NCBI GenBank assembly: GCA_002803225.1 | Contig: NXFV01000330.1 | Location: 1-64,000, forward strand | DNA: 64,000 nucleotides | Direction: 5' to 3' | Source: Gamarada debralockiae | Lineage: Eukaryota; Ascomycota; Leotiomycetes; Helotiales; Hyphodiscaceae | Part shown: piece by piece, positions 23,236 to 34,474 of the stretch | Position numbering within the stretch: the first letter of the stretch is position 1 | Layout: each line of letters opens with the position of its first letter | Notes under the pieces: model-generated | Databases searched by the model: none | What the model saw: only the letters and a program-made list of their open reading frames with translations | What the model was told of the DNA's origin: nothing | Made by a program: the position numbers and the translations under genes

Positions 23236-26168
23236 GGTGAGAGGTCAAGCTAAACGAATGACAATTGAAAGGTAGGTTGTACGGGCTAAAAAGAAAGTGA
23301 AGCTTGATAAGGCTTTGCATCGTGACTGAGCGGAACTATATAAACAGCATAGCTTTCTCCAACAATATTGCGGGCAAGGGGTGACATTGTACATCGAATT
23401 TCCCGACTAGCCTTGAAGCCGGGGATTATAATGAATATAAAACATGTACCAAAGCCACTCATGGAAAGATAGCGCCATAACCATTCCATTCTCTCATATT
23501 CAGTTAAGTGGTTTCGCGATGTGATTCAGGATTGTCAGATTGGAGGAGTGGACTGATTGTAACCCTTATATTCTTCCACGACATCGACTCCAGACCAGTA
23601 TCGCAAGAACTTTTAAATGGGTTACCGCCATAGCCTCCATAGAGAAAGTAAAACTGGATCGAGAAAAGCAGGATCAAGTGGTGGCAGGAAAGCGGAAGGG
23701 CCTTGGGGAGAAGAATCTGCCAAGGCCTATGTCCCGTGGCTACGCGCACTGCGAGACGAAAGTCGAAGATCCAGATCGGCACGTGTGCAAGGCTTTTCGG
23801 TCTCCAAAAGCCGCACTGGAGGTTGGTGAAGTCGCGAAGATGCGATTACTGGAGCGCGTGTGGCCCACGCGGTGTGGATTGCGATACCGTGAGGAGGCAG
23901 GAAATAATTGCCGGTAGAGAAATTGTATTGATGAAGAATGAGGAGTCAGAACGTGAGATGTCGCTCGGCTGGAAAGATATAAGCGCGACCCGCCAACCAT
24001 CGCGTTTGCGGAAGGCCAGAACTCAAATTTTACCTCCCCCTGAAACACCCCGGCTGGTCATTCTACATGGGACGTAAGTTCCCCGTTGAGAGGAGCCCGA
24101 GGACTCCACGTGCTACGGTCGTAGCTCCTCAGGGCTGAGTTAGCGATGTCCGCGGCTGTTGCTCGTAGGAGCTACGTCATCTGGCTGCTGACAGCCATTC
24201 TCGAAGAACTGTGGATTCAGGGACAACACGCCCAATGTCGCGATGCGGCCAGTGTCTTCCATATCTCGCACCCGAGAGCTCAAGCGGGTCTCAGTTATTA
24301 TTTACTCTTCCCCAACCCAATTCTCACTTTGAACAGAAGAACGTTTGCTTTCAACATCAATTACGTCACGTGATAAGACGATATCCGTTGCCATTGGCTG
24401 TCTTGCGATGCCTGCGGTCGAATGGAGGCAGTATGGAGCGCTTTCCCGGAGCCATTGAATATAAATGATGAATCTCCATATTTGAGGTCTATACAAGCGT
24501 ATTGAGATAATACCAGCCCAACATTCGCCTGAGTATTTGCAAGCGCCGATTCTTCAAGATATGAGTCGTAGAGCAAACCTCACGAAAGAGTCCAACATCT
24601 ATCATACTTTGTTAGCATGGAAAGCTGGATATTTGATTTCCAAAGTTCCTTGAACGTGCTGGACATCAAATTTCACCAACTGAGAATGCCAAGATTGGAA
24701 GTTCGATATTCTGGCGCCAAATCAACCTGGGACATTCCCAACTTTGTCTGTGGGCACAGCCAACATTCCGAATTAGCGATAGAGTCGAAGACCCTGAGTG
24801 GTGTTCTCCAATAAGGATGCTTGGCGTTGGATCTCTTTATACGCTCTCTTCACCCAGGCTCTGTTCAAAAGGGACTATAAGTGGACACCCAAGAACTGTT
24901 GCTATTTAGTGAAATTAGGGGCTGAATATGAGAGTTTGGACACTCTGAACTGGGGATCATGCTAGATGAGTAGCCGGCTTTGTCACAAAATACGAGCGTC
25001 AATGACTCTCGCGACGAGAACTCCTCGACTCGGACTCACTCAGTGGATTGATAATGGAGGCTTGACAGCCCGGAACTCCGCTTGGTCCACAAGCTTCCGC
25101 CCTCGAGTTGTTCTGGAAACCCGATTGTCGAGCAGCGCTTTCGTCTCCGCCGGTACGCCTCGTTTACTTACCCCTGACTCTCTACAAAGATCTAATAATT
25201 CTCCGAAGGTGGCAAGGATGAATGCTTGATGGAATTGCATCTTAGATGCATCATGATTCCAAGCCAAAATTCAGATCGTGGCCGTTCCTCCCAATCCGAG
25301 ATGAAAAGACAAAAATCGAGAAAGCGACGGACGAAACGAGATGGTGAAGTGGAGAGCGAGGACGAGAGTCCGCCTCCCAAGGTTCCCCAAAACTCAACCC
25401 CAAAACTAACCTCTCGGACCGCTTCTCAACAACGTGCTCCGGCCACCCCCATAAGAAAACACATCATATTCGAACTTCCATTGACAGGCGACAGGCCACA
25501 GATGAGGAACCTCGCCGCAGCGTCTTCCTCGACCTTGAAACCCGCACTCCAGACGAGCACCGTTGGTCGATATCTTGTTCGACTTCGAACACCCCAGCTA
25601 GACCAACGCTGGGCCTCACATTAGGTGAGTATAACCCGTGACAAGAGAAAATCGGCTTACCTGTAGCAGACCAACCCTACTGCAACAACCTCAACAGCAC
25701 CACAACTTGTTACTAAAACTCCATCGACATCCAGCATTCGCACCTCGTTTTCCACCTTGCGATCTCTCAAGAAATCTGTTCTGATTGAGACGGTAGGTAG
25801 TGACTTTCAAGAAATTTTAATGTTAATTGAACAGGTCCCAACGACGCCGACGCCTGGTTTGACGTCCGCGGCGGCATCAGAAACGAACATTGAACCAACA
25901 TTAACTGTGTTAGGCTCGTCAATTGCGCTACTGGTATTTGGAAATACCGGTAATGATTCCATCTCTCCGTCTCGAAGACGACTACTGATTGCCTATGGAT
26001 CTTCATCTTGCTGCTTTCCACAGCCAAGAGCTTGGCTCTGCATCAGATGGATAAAAAGACGAAAGAAAGTTGCAACGCTCACCAACGAGAAGCCCTCACC
26101 CTCACAAAGTTGATAAAAGTTAAAATATATGACTGAGCAGCGCTACAATTTCTTGGTTTCTTTCAAAG
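23236..26168. other. Intergenic, no secure gene
   Basis: Short frames at 23540-24077, 24966-25229 and 25226-25624 lack recognisable domains. A spliced model around 25226-26113 (Lys/Arg-rich start, Ser/Thr/Pro-rich middle, one hydrophobic segment LTVLGSSIALLVFG) was tested, but the intron phases did not agree, so it is not called. The last 60 bases are the 3' region of TRM1. Confidence 0.4.
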
Positions 26169-28325
26169 CTACGCGTGACCCTTGGCCCTATTCATCGGCC
26201 CCCAATTCTCTCGTGGGTTGAGTTGAAATCTCACTAATTTCTTCGCATCTTTCTCCCTTCCTAACGCTTCATCAAATACGACCTCAGGCTTTGATTTCTC
26301 GACTGATGCTGTGTTCGTGTCCTTTCCCTCGCTAGGTAATTCCTTGCTAGTATCCTTCGACGTCTCGTTCTTATCCAAGCCCATAATATTCCACCCCGCA
26401 GTCCCCTGCCTAATAGCACCCTCCTTAACGGGCGCTTTCTGCCTCACCCACTCCCTCATAACTTCCCAGATCACCTCCCAAGGAGCGTCAGTCTTGATAC
26501 TTCCCGGCTTCGTATGACTTCGCGTAACTCTGTAGCCCAGATGTCGGAGTGCACCTCGTAATGCGTTCTCGTGGGGAGTGATGCAGTGGACCACTTTGGC
26601 CAGGACGGAGGGTATGAAGAAGAATGGGTAATGATCGATAGCAGCAGGATCGTAACGTTTCGTCTTCGAGGTTAGTGTCGGAGAATCGGGATTCTCTTCT
26701 AACGGCGGAAGGGATTCTTCGAGAGCCATGGTGAGCATGCCTTCGATTCGCTCCGTCGTCTGGTAGGTATCTTTCGACACACTAGGCAATCCATCTAGAA
26801 TTTTCGTGACAAAGTCAGGGGAGTGGAGAGGTCCGGCGTACATCGGGCCAGCCATATGTGTTTTCATCCCACAATGAACGCATTTCTCGCTAGTCGAGGG
26901 TGCTTGCTCGAAAACGTGTTTCCAGAAATGGCCTTTCCCGCTCTTGTTTTGCGCAAGCTTGTTTTTGGCGACCATTTGTGTTGTCCATGCTCCGCAGCCT
27001 GTGTCGCAGTTGTACACGACCATTGTCTTGCCTGCTAGGAATTTCACATCTGCGGGTGACTTGTGGATTTTGACGAAGACGCGGGCGTAGAAGTCGATTG
27101 AGAGTGAGAGCAGAGGTTCGATGGCGAGACCGTATCGTGCGGCTGATGTAGCGATTGAGTGTAGGATAAGTCGAAGTCCACCTTCGTGTGAATGCATACC
27201 TTTTACTGGAACTCCTCCATATAACGAGTATGCCTTCTCTGGATAGCCATTTGACGCCCATACACCCGCATCTGTGCAGGTGACGCATAAGAGTCCACCA
27301 TCATCTCGTACTGATTGTACTGCGGCATCGAGGAAGGGAGCAGCGGTGCCGTAGGGGTCGAGATCGATAACATCGTATTTCTTGCTTTGTGTAATTCGGC
27401 CTTTGTCGCCCTTGCAATTTTCCCCTACCAAACTATACATATGCGAAAGAGCATTGCCTGTGACTGCCTTGATTTTTTCATCTAGCTTGTTGTGTTGCAC
27501 GTTGAGTTTGATCGTTTTTGTAGCGGCTGGGAGAAGGTCGTTCGCAGTAACGGAGGTGGTGAAAGGGATTTCGTTGACATATCGCAAAGCTCGGAGGCCG
27601 GTTGCTGAGAGTGCATCAAGAATCGTGAAGGTTGGATTGCGAGATTTTGGAGGAGGATCTGGCATCTGTTCGTCATTTGGAGCTTCGTCCGCCCTTTGGC
27701 CGTCTTGTTCTTCGGTCGCTGGTATTTGTTGCTCCACTTCCGAAGCTTCAACAGTTTCGTCCTGAACCCCAACACTTGGATCTTCAGTTGTAGTGCCGGG
27801 AGCAGTCGTAGATCCCTTGATTGTGTCTGATGCAGCACTCGAGCCTTCGGTCTTCCCAGCTTTCCTCGGCGCCTCGCTGAAAACCTCTTCTCGTTTGCGC
27901 TTTTTCTCCTTCTTCTTACTGGAGGTCTTCTCTTTGTCCCTTTCCAAAGCCTTTTGTTTCCTGGCTATAACATCTTCTCCATATGCTTTGATTGCCAAAA
28001 CGCTCAGATCTCGATTGAATTGCTGAATGGGGTTGTAGAAAACGGATTGAGCCTGATTTTCACCTTGTGGGGCTGTTTGGGGAACTTTCGAAGCTTCTGC
28101 TGGTATGAGAATATGCGCAAGACCTTCTTTGATCGTTGTATACTCCTTTCCATTATGGGAAATGTGCTGGTCGGCAGCTGGAGTTGCTGTAATGTCGGGC
28201 AGGGCCTCCGAGGTCATTGTGAGGGCTGAGCGGTGGAATTTGCGAAGAGCCAAGCTTATCGGTCGTAACTTGAGACTCGCATATCTTTGCACGAACGATC
28301 CAAGGATCTGGTGCATGAATTTCAT
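26169..28325 (-). CDS. TRM1: tRNA (guanine(26)-N2)-dimethyltransferase
   Basis: A single exon of 718 residues. Trm1 uses S-adenosylmethionine to make N2,N2-dimethylguanosine at position 26 of nuclear and mitochondrial tRNAs. Visible family features are the SAM-binding block DALSATGLRALRY (237-249), the catalytic-region DLDPYGTAAPF (321-331) with TCTD (349-352), and two CxxC pairs later in the protein (CDTGCG and CVHCG) that form the zinc site. Residues 121-226 are a Lys/Glu/Ser-rich insertion seen in fungal members. Residues 1-36 look like a mitochondrial presequence (Arg/Lys/Ser-rich, no acids), and a second Met (residue 37, MTSEALPD) precedes the conserved part. That fits the known yeast arrangement in which alternative starts give mitochondrial and nuclear forms. 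Essentially certain assignment; the dual start is inference. Confidence 0.97.
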   Translation of the reverse strand: MKFMHQILGSFVQRYASLKLRPISLALRKFHRSALTMTSEALPDITATPAADQHISHNGKEYTTIKEGLAHILIPAEASKVPQTAPQGENQAQSVFYNPIQQFNRDLSVLAIKAYGEDVIARKQKALERDKEKTSSKKKEKKRKREEVFSEAPRKAGKTEGSSAASDTIKGSTTAPGTTTEDPSVGVQDETVEASEVEQQIPATEEQDGQRADEAPNDEQMPDPPPKSRNPTFTILDALSATGLRALRYVNEIPFTTSVTANDLLPAATKTIKLNVQHNKLDEKIKAVTGNALSHMYSLVGENCKGDKGRITQSKKYDVIDLDPYGTAAPFLDAAVQSVRDDGGLLCVTCTDAGVWASNGYPEKAYSLYGGVPVKGMHSHEGGLRLILHSIATSAARYGLAIEPLLSLSIDFYARVFVKIHKSPADVKFLAGKTMVVYNCDTGCGAWTTQMVAKNKLAQNKSGKGHFWKHVFEQAPSTSEKCVHCGMKTHMAGPMYAGPLHSPDFVTKILDGLPSVSKDTYQTTERIEGMLTMALEESLPPLEENPDSPTLTSKTKRYDPAAIDHYPFFFIPSVLAKVVHCITPHENALRGALRHLGYRVTRSHTKPGSIKTDAPWEVIWEVMREWVRQKAPVKEGAIRQGTAGWNIMGLDKNETSKDTSKELPSEGKDTNTASVEKSKPEVVFDEALGREKDAKKLVRFQLNPRENWGPMNRAKGHA

Positions 28326-31104
28326 TCGGCGAGGTCACTGGAGGGCATTCCGACATGGACTCACGAGGCTGTCGAGATTTTCGTCCAAGGCTGGGCTCCG
28401 TCCAATTCGGAAAATACTTTAGCGTGGAAGAAAAGTGGGCCCTGTGTCTCCACCCCCTATTTCACGTGTGATTCCTGGCGCGCTTTTCAGCTTCATTCAA
28501 ACCGCCATCGCCAACGGCTGAAAAATCTTAAAATAACATCCTTCGACTGGCAAGATTATCTCAAGATCTCAAACAGCATCCTAGCCACTTGTTAAGGGGG
28601 TAGAAAGGGGCTTGCTCTTCCTCCCCAAGCTGCGTACCTGATGATTGGCTAGATACAATGATAGGAACTCATTTTTTTGCCTCTGAGCATTCACGGTGGG
28701 TGGGCATTGTTGAATTGAATTTCCCTTCGATGCGTCAAGATAGTAGCTAATGCTAATCAAAAGCTCTTCATGAAATTCGACGCCGTTTCTTCTGCAAATC
28801 GCGCCGGCCCAGGTTGTCACACCGTCCATACGATCTGCTCGCAGCAACTCTACATTGAATCTCGTACCACCGAGAAGATCAAGCCAGTTATGAGTGAGCA
28901 TTATCGAAACCGAAGGCTTGTGAGCACCCTGGCTAGGCCAATTGTCTCGCCAGACTCTCAATCCGTTTTGAATTCTCATTCGATCCGTTGCAAGTTCCAT
29001 GTCTTTCGTGCCGCTCGTCATCCACTCGAGTGTGGTTCGACGTGAGCACTGAACTACCGGCTCTCTTGTTCATTCGTTACGGTCCATTAGGTGTTCCATG
29101 TGCCCATTGCATTGCACGCGTCGCTCTGTCGCCCTTGTGTATGCCAACGTTCAATTCATCAGCAGGGAGGGCCTTTATTTCGTGAGTTGTTGCCGTGAAA
29201 GGGAATGCTCGAAAGTGCCGCTCCAAGCCAGTGTTCCATCTTGTAACGATACCGTCGAGATCCAAAACCGTCAAAAGAGTTGAAGCCTGCCTTGACATCA
29301 ACCCTTTCGTTTGTGAAAGTACCGTGGTGGGTACTTTGGGTATATATGGCCTTTGATGCTCAATGAGGAAAATCTAGTCGAGTTGGACTTGGTGGAAGAA
29401 GAAAATGGCATTGCGTTGGACGTCAAACAACAGTGCTATGGGAATTTCAATATCGAGTGGGAGGCATCATAGGCCAGAATACGACTCTCGAAGAGTTGCC
29501 AGATTAGCGACTTGCGCACCCGCCTGAGCAAATGGCGATCTCTCAACACTGCCGACAGAAAATCATCACCACGACGCAAGAGGCACAGCGATCCGTAGCA
29601 TGGTTGCTCAGCCTGTCACAGCCTTGAGAATCTGGAAATGTTCCAAAAATATGGTGGGTGCTGTTGGGGAAGCCGACATACATGTGATGGCGGGGAATAT
29701 ACCGAGGCGACTTCCAAAACGTGTGGCAGCCAAAGTGATCTCCAAATCCTCTTCGGGAAAAGGGTGAGCTGGTGAGGTACTTACCCCACCTTGCAAGGAC
29801 TCCATTGCAGATCTACCACAAGGTCGGGATACCAGAGAGACCTAAGCGTTGCGGCCTACAAACAGCCGATGTACGGCCTGCAGGTTGCAGAGTACCTGCT
29901 GCTCAACTGCCCGAGATAAGGGAATCAATGATGCAAATTGTCGAAGTGAGGGAAATAGGTGAGCGACAGATGAGATAAATCTTATGCAGATCATATCGAA
30001 TCTCTGTCCATTTTTGGTTTACTCCTCCGAATTGAGGGCTTTGCTTGGAAATCAAGCAGTACCTACCGAGGCTTGTTCCAGTTTCGATTGAGAATATTGA
30101 TACTCGATAGGTGCCTTACAGCGATTCGAAATACACGCCATATTCAACATGCTGTTCGAAAATCCTACGAAATCACGGGAAAGCTCGAACATATGAAGCC
30201 TTTGGAAAAGTTCCTTAACGGGTCACGTGCAGACTGCCGATAGATTGCATGCGTTCAAACGCCACAATTGGAGAATCGCAATGTCCGATTGGGCAATGAC
30301 GAAATTGGATCGATGCCGCAAATTCAAGGGTCTGACATAAAACTACGCCTCCGATGGCCCTCGTAATCTCTGGTCCAATGAAGATCAGGAGACCAAGCCA
30401 AATAGTCATTTGAGCGCGGGGCTCTCTGGGAATAACTGTCGGAATCCTTGTTACTCCCCACTAACTGGCTGGGGCCCCTGAACTGAGTAGCCAAATTCGA
30501 CTTCACCCCCGACCAGCCTCGGCAGCTAGCATGTTTCCAGCCATCGTCTTCTGACATCTGATTTTCCGACATGCAACCTTTGTCCGCTGATTACGAGGAG
30601 GCGCAAACATTTTTAGAAGAAAATACTTTGAGAAGGCTGCGTCGATTGCTGTTCGCGACACTCTTTGCCTCGAATTTCACGTCGAACGGTGAGTGGTTTC
30701 TTGATAACTGGCTTCCCCCTGACTATTTGAAAGGCCCTGCATACTCCCGGCAAGTGCGCTTCTGCTAACCAGCCCCTGTTTGCGAATAAGACCGAGATTT
30801 CAGAGTTGAAGAGGCACTTATCGCTCTCCTCATTCATTGCTCGGAATCACATGCGCGACTCGGAGATGTTACCGTAGTTGGTTTGCCATCAAGATTTCAA
30901 CATCGCTTCTGCACACCTTCCATTTCTATGTTTTTTGTACCTAGTGAAATCCTTTCGGAGTCCCCAGATTCTTCATAACTCCACATCTCCTCCACACTGT
31001 CGCTTTTTGTTCTTCATTCCTCTCTATATCTTGGGCAAAGTTCGTCTGCGACGTATAACCTTCGATACATCTTCTGTTATTAATAGTACGCATTTGTTTT
31101 CGCC
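28326..31104. other. Intergenic, no secure gene
   Basis: Minus-strand frames at 29301-29077 (begins VLDLDGIVTRWN, superficially HAD-like) and 29021-28581 could be remnants of one gene, but stops separate them and no family is recognisable. A 39-codon plus frame near 29357-29473 and another at 30571-30768 are unsupported. The last 200 bases are the pyrimidine-rich upstream region of the DUF3712 gene. Confidence 0.4.
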
Positions 31105-32369
31105 ATGGGCTCTCCTCTCGACCAGAACGGGTCGCATGACCATGATTCCGAGAAGGCATACGAGGCGGTTCAGATCGAGACAAGTCAACCCGTCGCCGCG
31201 CAACCAGCTGGATTTGGTACAAAGATAAAACGACACTGTGCGAGGTGGTGGTGGGTTCACGTCATAATTTTCTGCGTCTGCTTTTTGATTATTGCATTGC
31301 CCCTGTAAGTACATCCGGCAAATCCGACAAATCACAAGCGACGTTCTAACAAATCATCAGTGTCTATGTTGGCATGCCACATATTGCCCAACACGGTGTT
31401 GATGAATCATGGCTCCAAATGACGGATATTGAGTTTCTCGATCCTACGCCCAATACTGTCACGTTGACCCAAAAAGCTATCCTGCACAGCCCCAGTATCT
31501 ATACCCCAACACTGGATTCCTTCAACACCTCGCTGTGGCTCGTGACCAATGGCACTTTTGCATCAGCCCCAATGACCACCCTTACCATGCCCCAGATCCA
31601 CGCACTGCACCCAACTTCGAATGCTAGTGTCATTGGGCAAACGGTTCCAATTGAGAGCTTGGATCAGATCACGGAGTACGCCATCCAGGTTCTGACACAG
31701 AAGAACGTGAGCACGGCTTTGACTGGCAAGACGAATTTACATGAGGGACATCTGCCAGTCGTCAACGTCAACTACAACACAACCACCACCTATGCAGGTA
31801 CATTCTACTTACTCAAAAGGAAGTAATGGCTCGCTAATAATATCAGCACTCAACGGCTTAGCCGGTTTTAATGTCACTGACGCAAAGGTCAACCTGACCG
31901 CTGCTGCCGGAGAGCCAAATCTTAGCGGCTTCGCGTATATCCCTAACCCATCCGTCATCACCATTGCCATGGTATGACTCCTTGCTTTCCTATCACTGAA
32001 ACAAGCTAACAATTGCACAGGGTAACGTGACTCTCTCCCTCGCAACAGCCTCCGCAGGCGTTGTCGGGAACTCCACCATCTTGGATATGACCCTCACACC
32101 AGGCAACAACACTCTCCCAATGACCGCCGTGATCGACCAGACCAAGGTCATTAGCAGCATGGATTCAGACGGCTTTGTGGATATGATCATTACTGGAACG
32201 AGTTCGGTCTACAATGGACAACACATCACTTACTACGTAGGTTCGCTTTTCCAAGATTTAAAGTACACGCACTGACAGGATGGATCTATAGGAGAAGGCA
32301 CTGGCGTCCAATGTACTCACGCTGAAAATGAACGTCAAGCAAATCTTGTCTGATAGTACTGGTCTATGA
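31105..32369 (+). CDS. DUF3712-family membrane protein
   Basis: Five exons (31105-31304, 31361-31797, 31847-31971, 32021-32236, 32292-32369) give 351 residues with consistent phases. A short acidic cytosolic N terminus is followed by one membrane helix (residues about 48-70). The extracytoplasmic part then has repeated beta-rich segments typical of DUF3712: IEFLDPTPNTVTLTQKAIL early on, GFNVTDAKVNL in the middle and a terminal LKMNVKQIL. Many N-x-S/T sites suggest glycosylation. Members resemble LEA-like beta domains and sit in vacuolar or plasma membranes; their function is not established. The last intron could use two acceptors; the one chosen keeps the family-like C terminus (MNVKQILSDSTGL). 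Confidence 0.85.
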
Positions 32370-32877
32370 GCAGCTTCTCAATCGGATGCGGCGTATGGAG
32401 TTGGAGGCTTTTGCTATTCAACATGAAAATGCGAATGAGGCGAAGGACAAGGAATGCATGCCAAATGGAAGAGACTTGAGGGAATGGAAACATGTGGAAG
32501 ACGCAGATGAGGAGAGTTTGCTGCATGAGTGCTGCCCTCGTTGGTGAAGAGTTTCAGCTTACTTGGAGATACCCTTTCATTATCATGACATGAAAGAACA
32601 TAGTAGACTGCATCAGCAATGGGAAAATGAAAACTGGTAATGCGACCTTGCAATCCTTAGCTTGAATTTCGCTTCAGTATTTGTAATAGTGTGAGAAGCA
32701 TGAGAGTTTCACAAGGTGTGGTATCCTACACGAGTCGAGCTGTTATTCGGTTCCACCAAGTACAATCTCTAGGACTAAGTCTATAATCTGCCTAGCGTGC
32801 CGTTTATTGCAGCGTTCCATCACATTTGTACGCGGTACGCCATACTTGTCGAATTCACAGGTGAAACACCTATGTCT
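32370..32877. other. Intergenic
   Basis: 3' region of the DUF3712 gene; no supported feature. Confidence 0.4.
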
Positions 32878-33540
32878 TTAAAAGCCTTCGAGTTTAGCGC
32901 AACGATCAGAAAACTTCTCGCCTTCATTAAATGAGCTTTTCAATCGGAACCGAAGCGTCATGTCCTCCACTTCCCATCGAAGCAATCCAGCTCTTCCTTC
33001 TCGCCCACCACCTTCGCCACCGATATCACCGACGCCAAAAAGTCCCCCGACGGAGAAGACGACGCCACGATCGCTGCAATAAATTAGTCCAACACACTCT
33101 CTCACTCCTGGATCAACTCGCAATTTCAAGAATGGATCGAATATATGTTGCACTTGGAAATGAATATGGGTGTGATCGGATGCACTGAGAAGGTTCATAG
33201 GCGACGGGGAACGTATTTTTGGGACGTCAAAACAGAATTTGATACGCATGTTGGGGGATGAGAGTACATGTTTTTGTATCGAGATTAGGTGGGTGAAGTA
33301 TGAGGAACAGAAGTGGGAGGAGATAGTCAGGTGCAGAGGGAAGTTGAGGTGTGGCTGGGAATGATCAGATGAGGAGGGAGAATGGGGTTGCAAGGAGGCC
33401 GGTTGAGTGATGGGCAGTTGGAGAATATTGGTGGGAATTATGGAAGACTGCCAAGTGGCTGGCTTTGAAGATGAGCTGCCGTTCGAATGAAATGCAAGTC
33501 CATCGTTGAATTTTGAGCAGGGCGAATTGCCAGCTGACAC
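32878..33540 (-). CDS. Possible hypothetical protein
   Basis: An uninterrupted 220-codon frame on the minus strand. The first 70 residues are Ser/Pro/His-rich. The middle has alternating hydrophobic stretches (KIKFC-like, then GLIYCSDRGVVFSVGGLFGV), and a Gly/Glu-rich loop precedes a charged C terminus. I recognise no domain and there is no intron support. The length exceeds chance expectation for this region, but low-complexity composition weakens the case. It could be a non-coding open frame. Confidence 0.3.
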   Translation of the reverse strand: MSAGNSPCSKFNDGLAFHSNGSSSSKPATWQSSIIPTNILQLPITQPASLQPHSPSSSDHSQPHLNFPLHLTISSHFCSSYFTHLISIQKHVLSSPNMRIKFCFDVPKIRSPSPMNLLSASDHTHIHFQVQHIFDPFLKLRVDPGVRECVGLIYCSDRGVVFSVGGLFGVGDIGGEGGGREGRAGLLRWEVEDMTLRFRLKSSFNEGEKFSDRCAKLEGF

Positions 33541-34474
33541 GCTACAAGGACTCCCTTGTCCGGAAATTTATCAACCACCGCGATCAAGTGCTTGGATTGT
33601 TCGTCTCAGACCAAAGAAGCCATCGGCGACACTTGCGACTCTCCTCATCGAGGCGATATTTACCTGTTCGCCCCCCTCAAGCGAGTTGGCAACAGTGCTT
33701 CACCAAAAATACCAAAATTAAAACTGCTAAAAAATATCGTTTTCGAACTTGATGTTCGATTTTTGGCAGATGATCTTTGATTGCTCTTTCGGAGAGTGGA
33801 TGTTCTTATTTACCGTGGGTGTTTGTATTGCCAGATAGGGAGTGCTGTGGGTGAATTGAATCAATTTACTCCAGTTCGCTGATGCTTCAGTAGGTGTGTT
33901 CGAACAACCGCGTCCCGAAGGTCCCCAGTTTGATTTAAGGTTTAACTCTAATAACGGCGCATTACGTATTTTTTATTTTGTTTTTAAACTTTAAATTGAG
34001 GTTGGTACCAGCTCGTGACGAGTGGTGAATGTATTTAATCCGACTCTTCCGAGCAGTGCATTAGGTTGAACGTGGTCGGAAGCTGGTCATCGTTCTGTTG
34101 ACTCTGTTGAACTGTTAGTTTACAGAATCAAACGGTTGACGTTTGGTAGCGCGACCACAGCGCCATCTGTCAATTATGCAAAATTCTCGGTAGTTCCATT
34201 ATAAAGTTGGAAACTGAATGAGTGAATTTGGCCCAGCTTAGACGAGATGCGGCCGCTCTCCCCCTTTTCACGGCAGCCCCTTACCGTGGTGCTGGTCCTT
34301 TTATGGCAAAAGTAAATGAAAGCCAATTGGTTTGCTAGGAATTCAGAAATCAATTGCTCATTACTTATGAGCACATTGCGCACGCCCATTCCGAGTTCTG
34401 AATTCCTCCTAGTATCATCTTGAATTTATTTCGTCTGCTAAACGCTTGCCACCTCATCAAAGAACGCACAAAGT
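33541..34474. other. Intergenic with an AT-rich inverted repeat
   Basis: At about 33931-34000 an AT-rich core is flanked by ATTTAAGGTTTAA and the near-inverse TTTAAACTTTAAAT, which could form a hairpin or mark a small degenerate element. No gene is supported. Confidence 0.35.

Noticed and set aside
25226..26113. Possible spliced gene with Lys/Arg-rich and Ser/Thr/Pro-rich exons
   Set aside because: Good-looking GT-AG pairs exist but the phases do not connect the frames without a stop, and no domain is recognisable.
28581..29301. HAD-like opening (VLDLDGIVTRWN) and a 146-codon frame on the minus strand
   Set aside because: Stops separate the two parts, later HAD motifs are missing, and composition does not support a gene.
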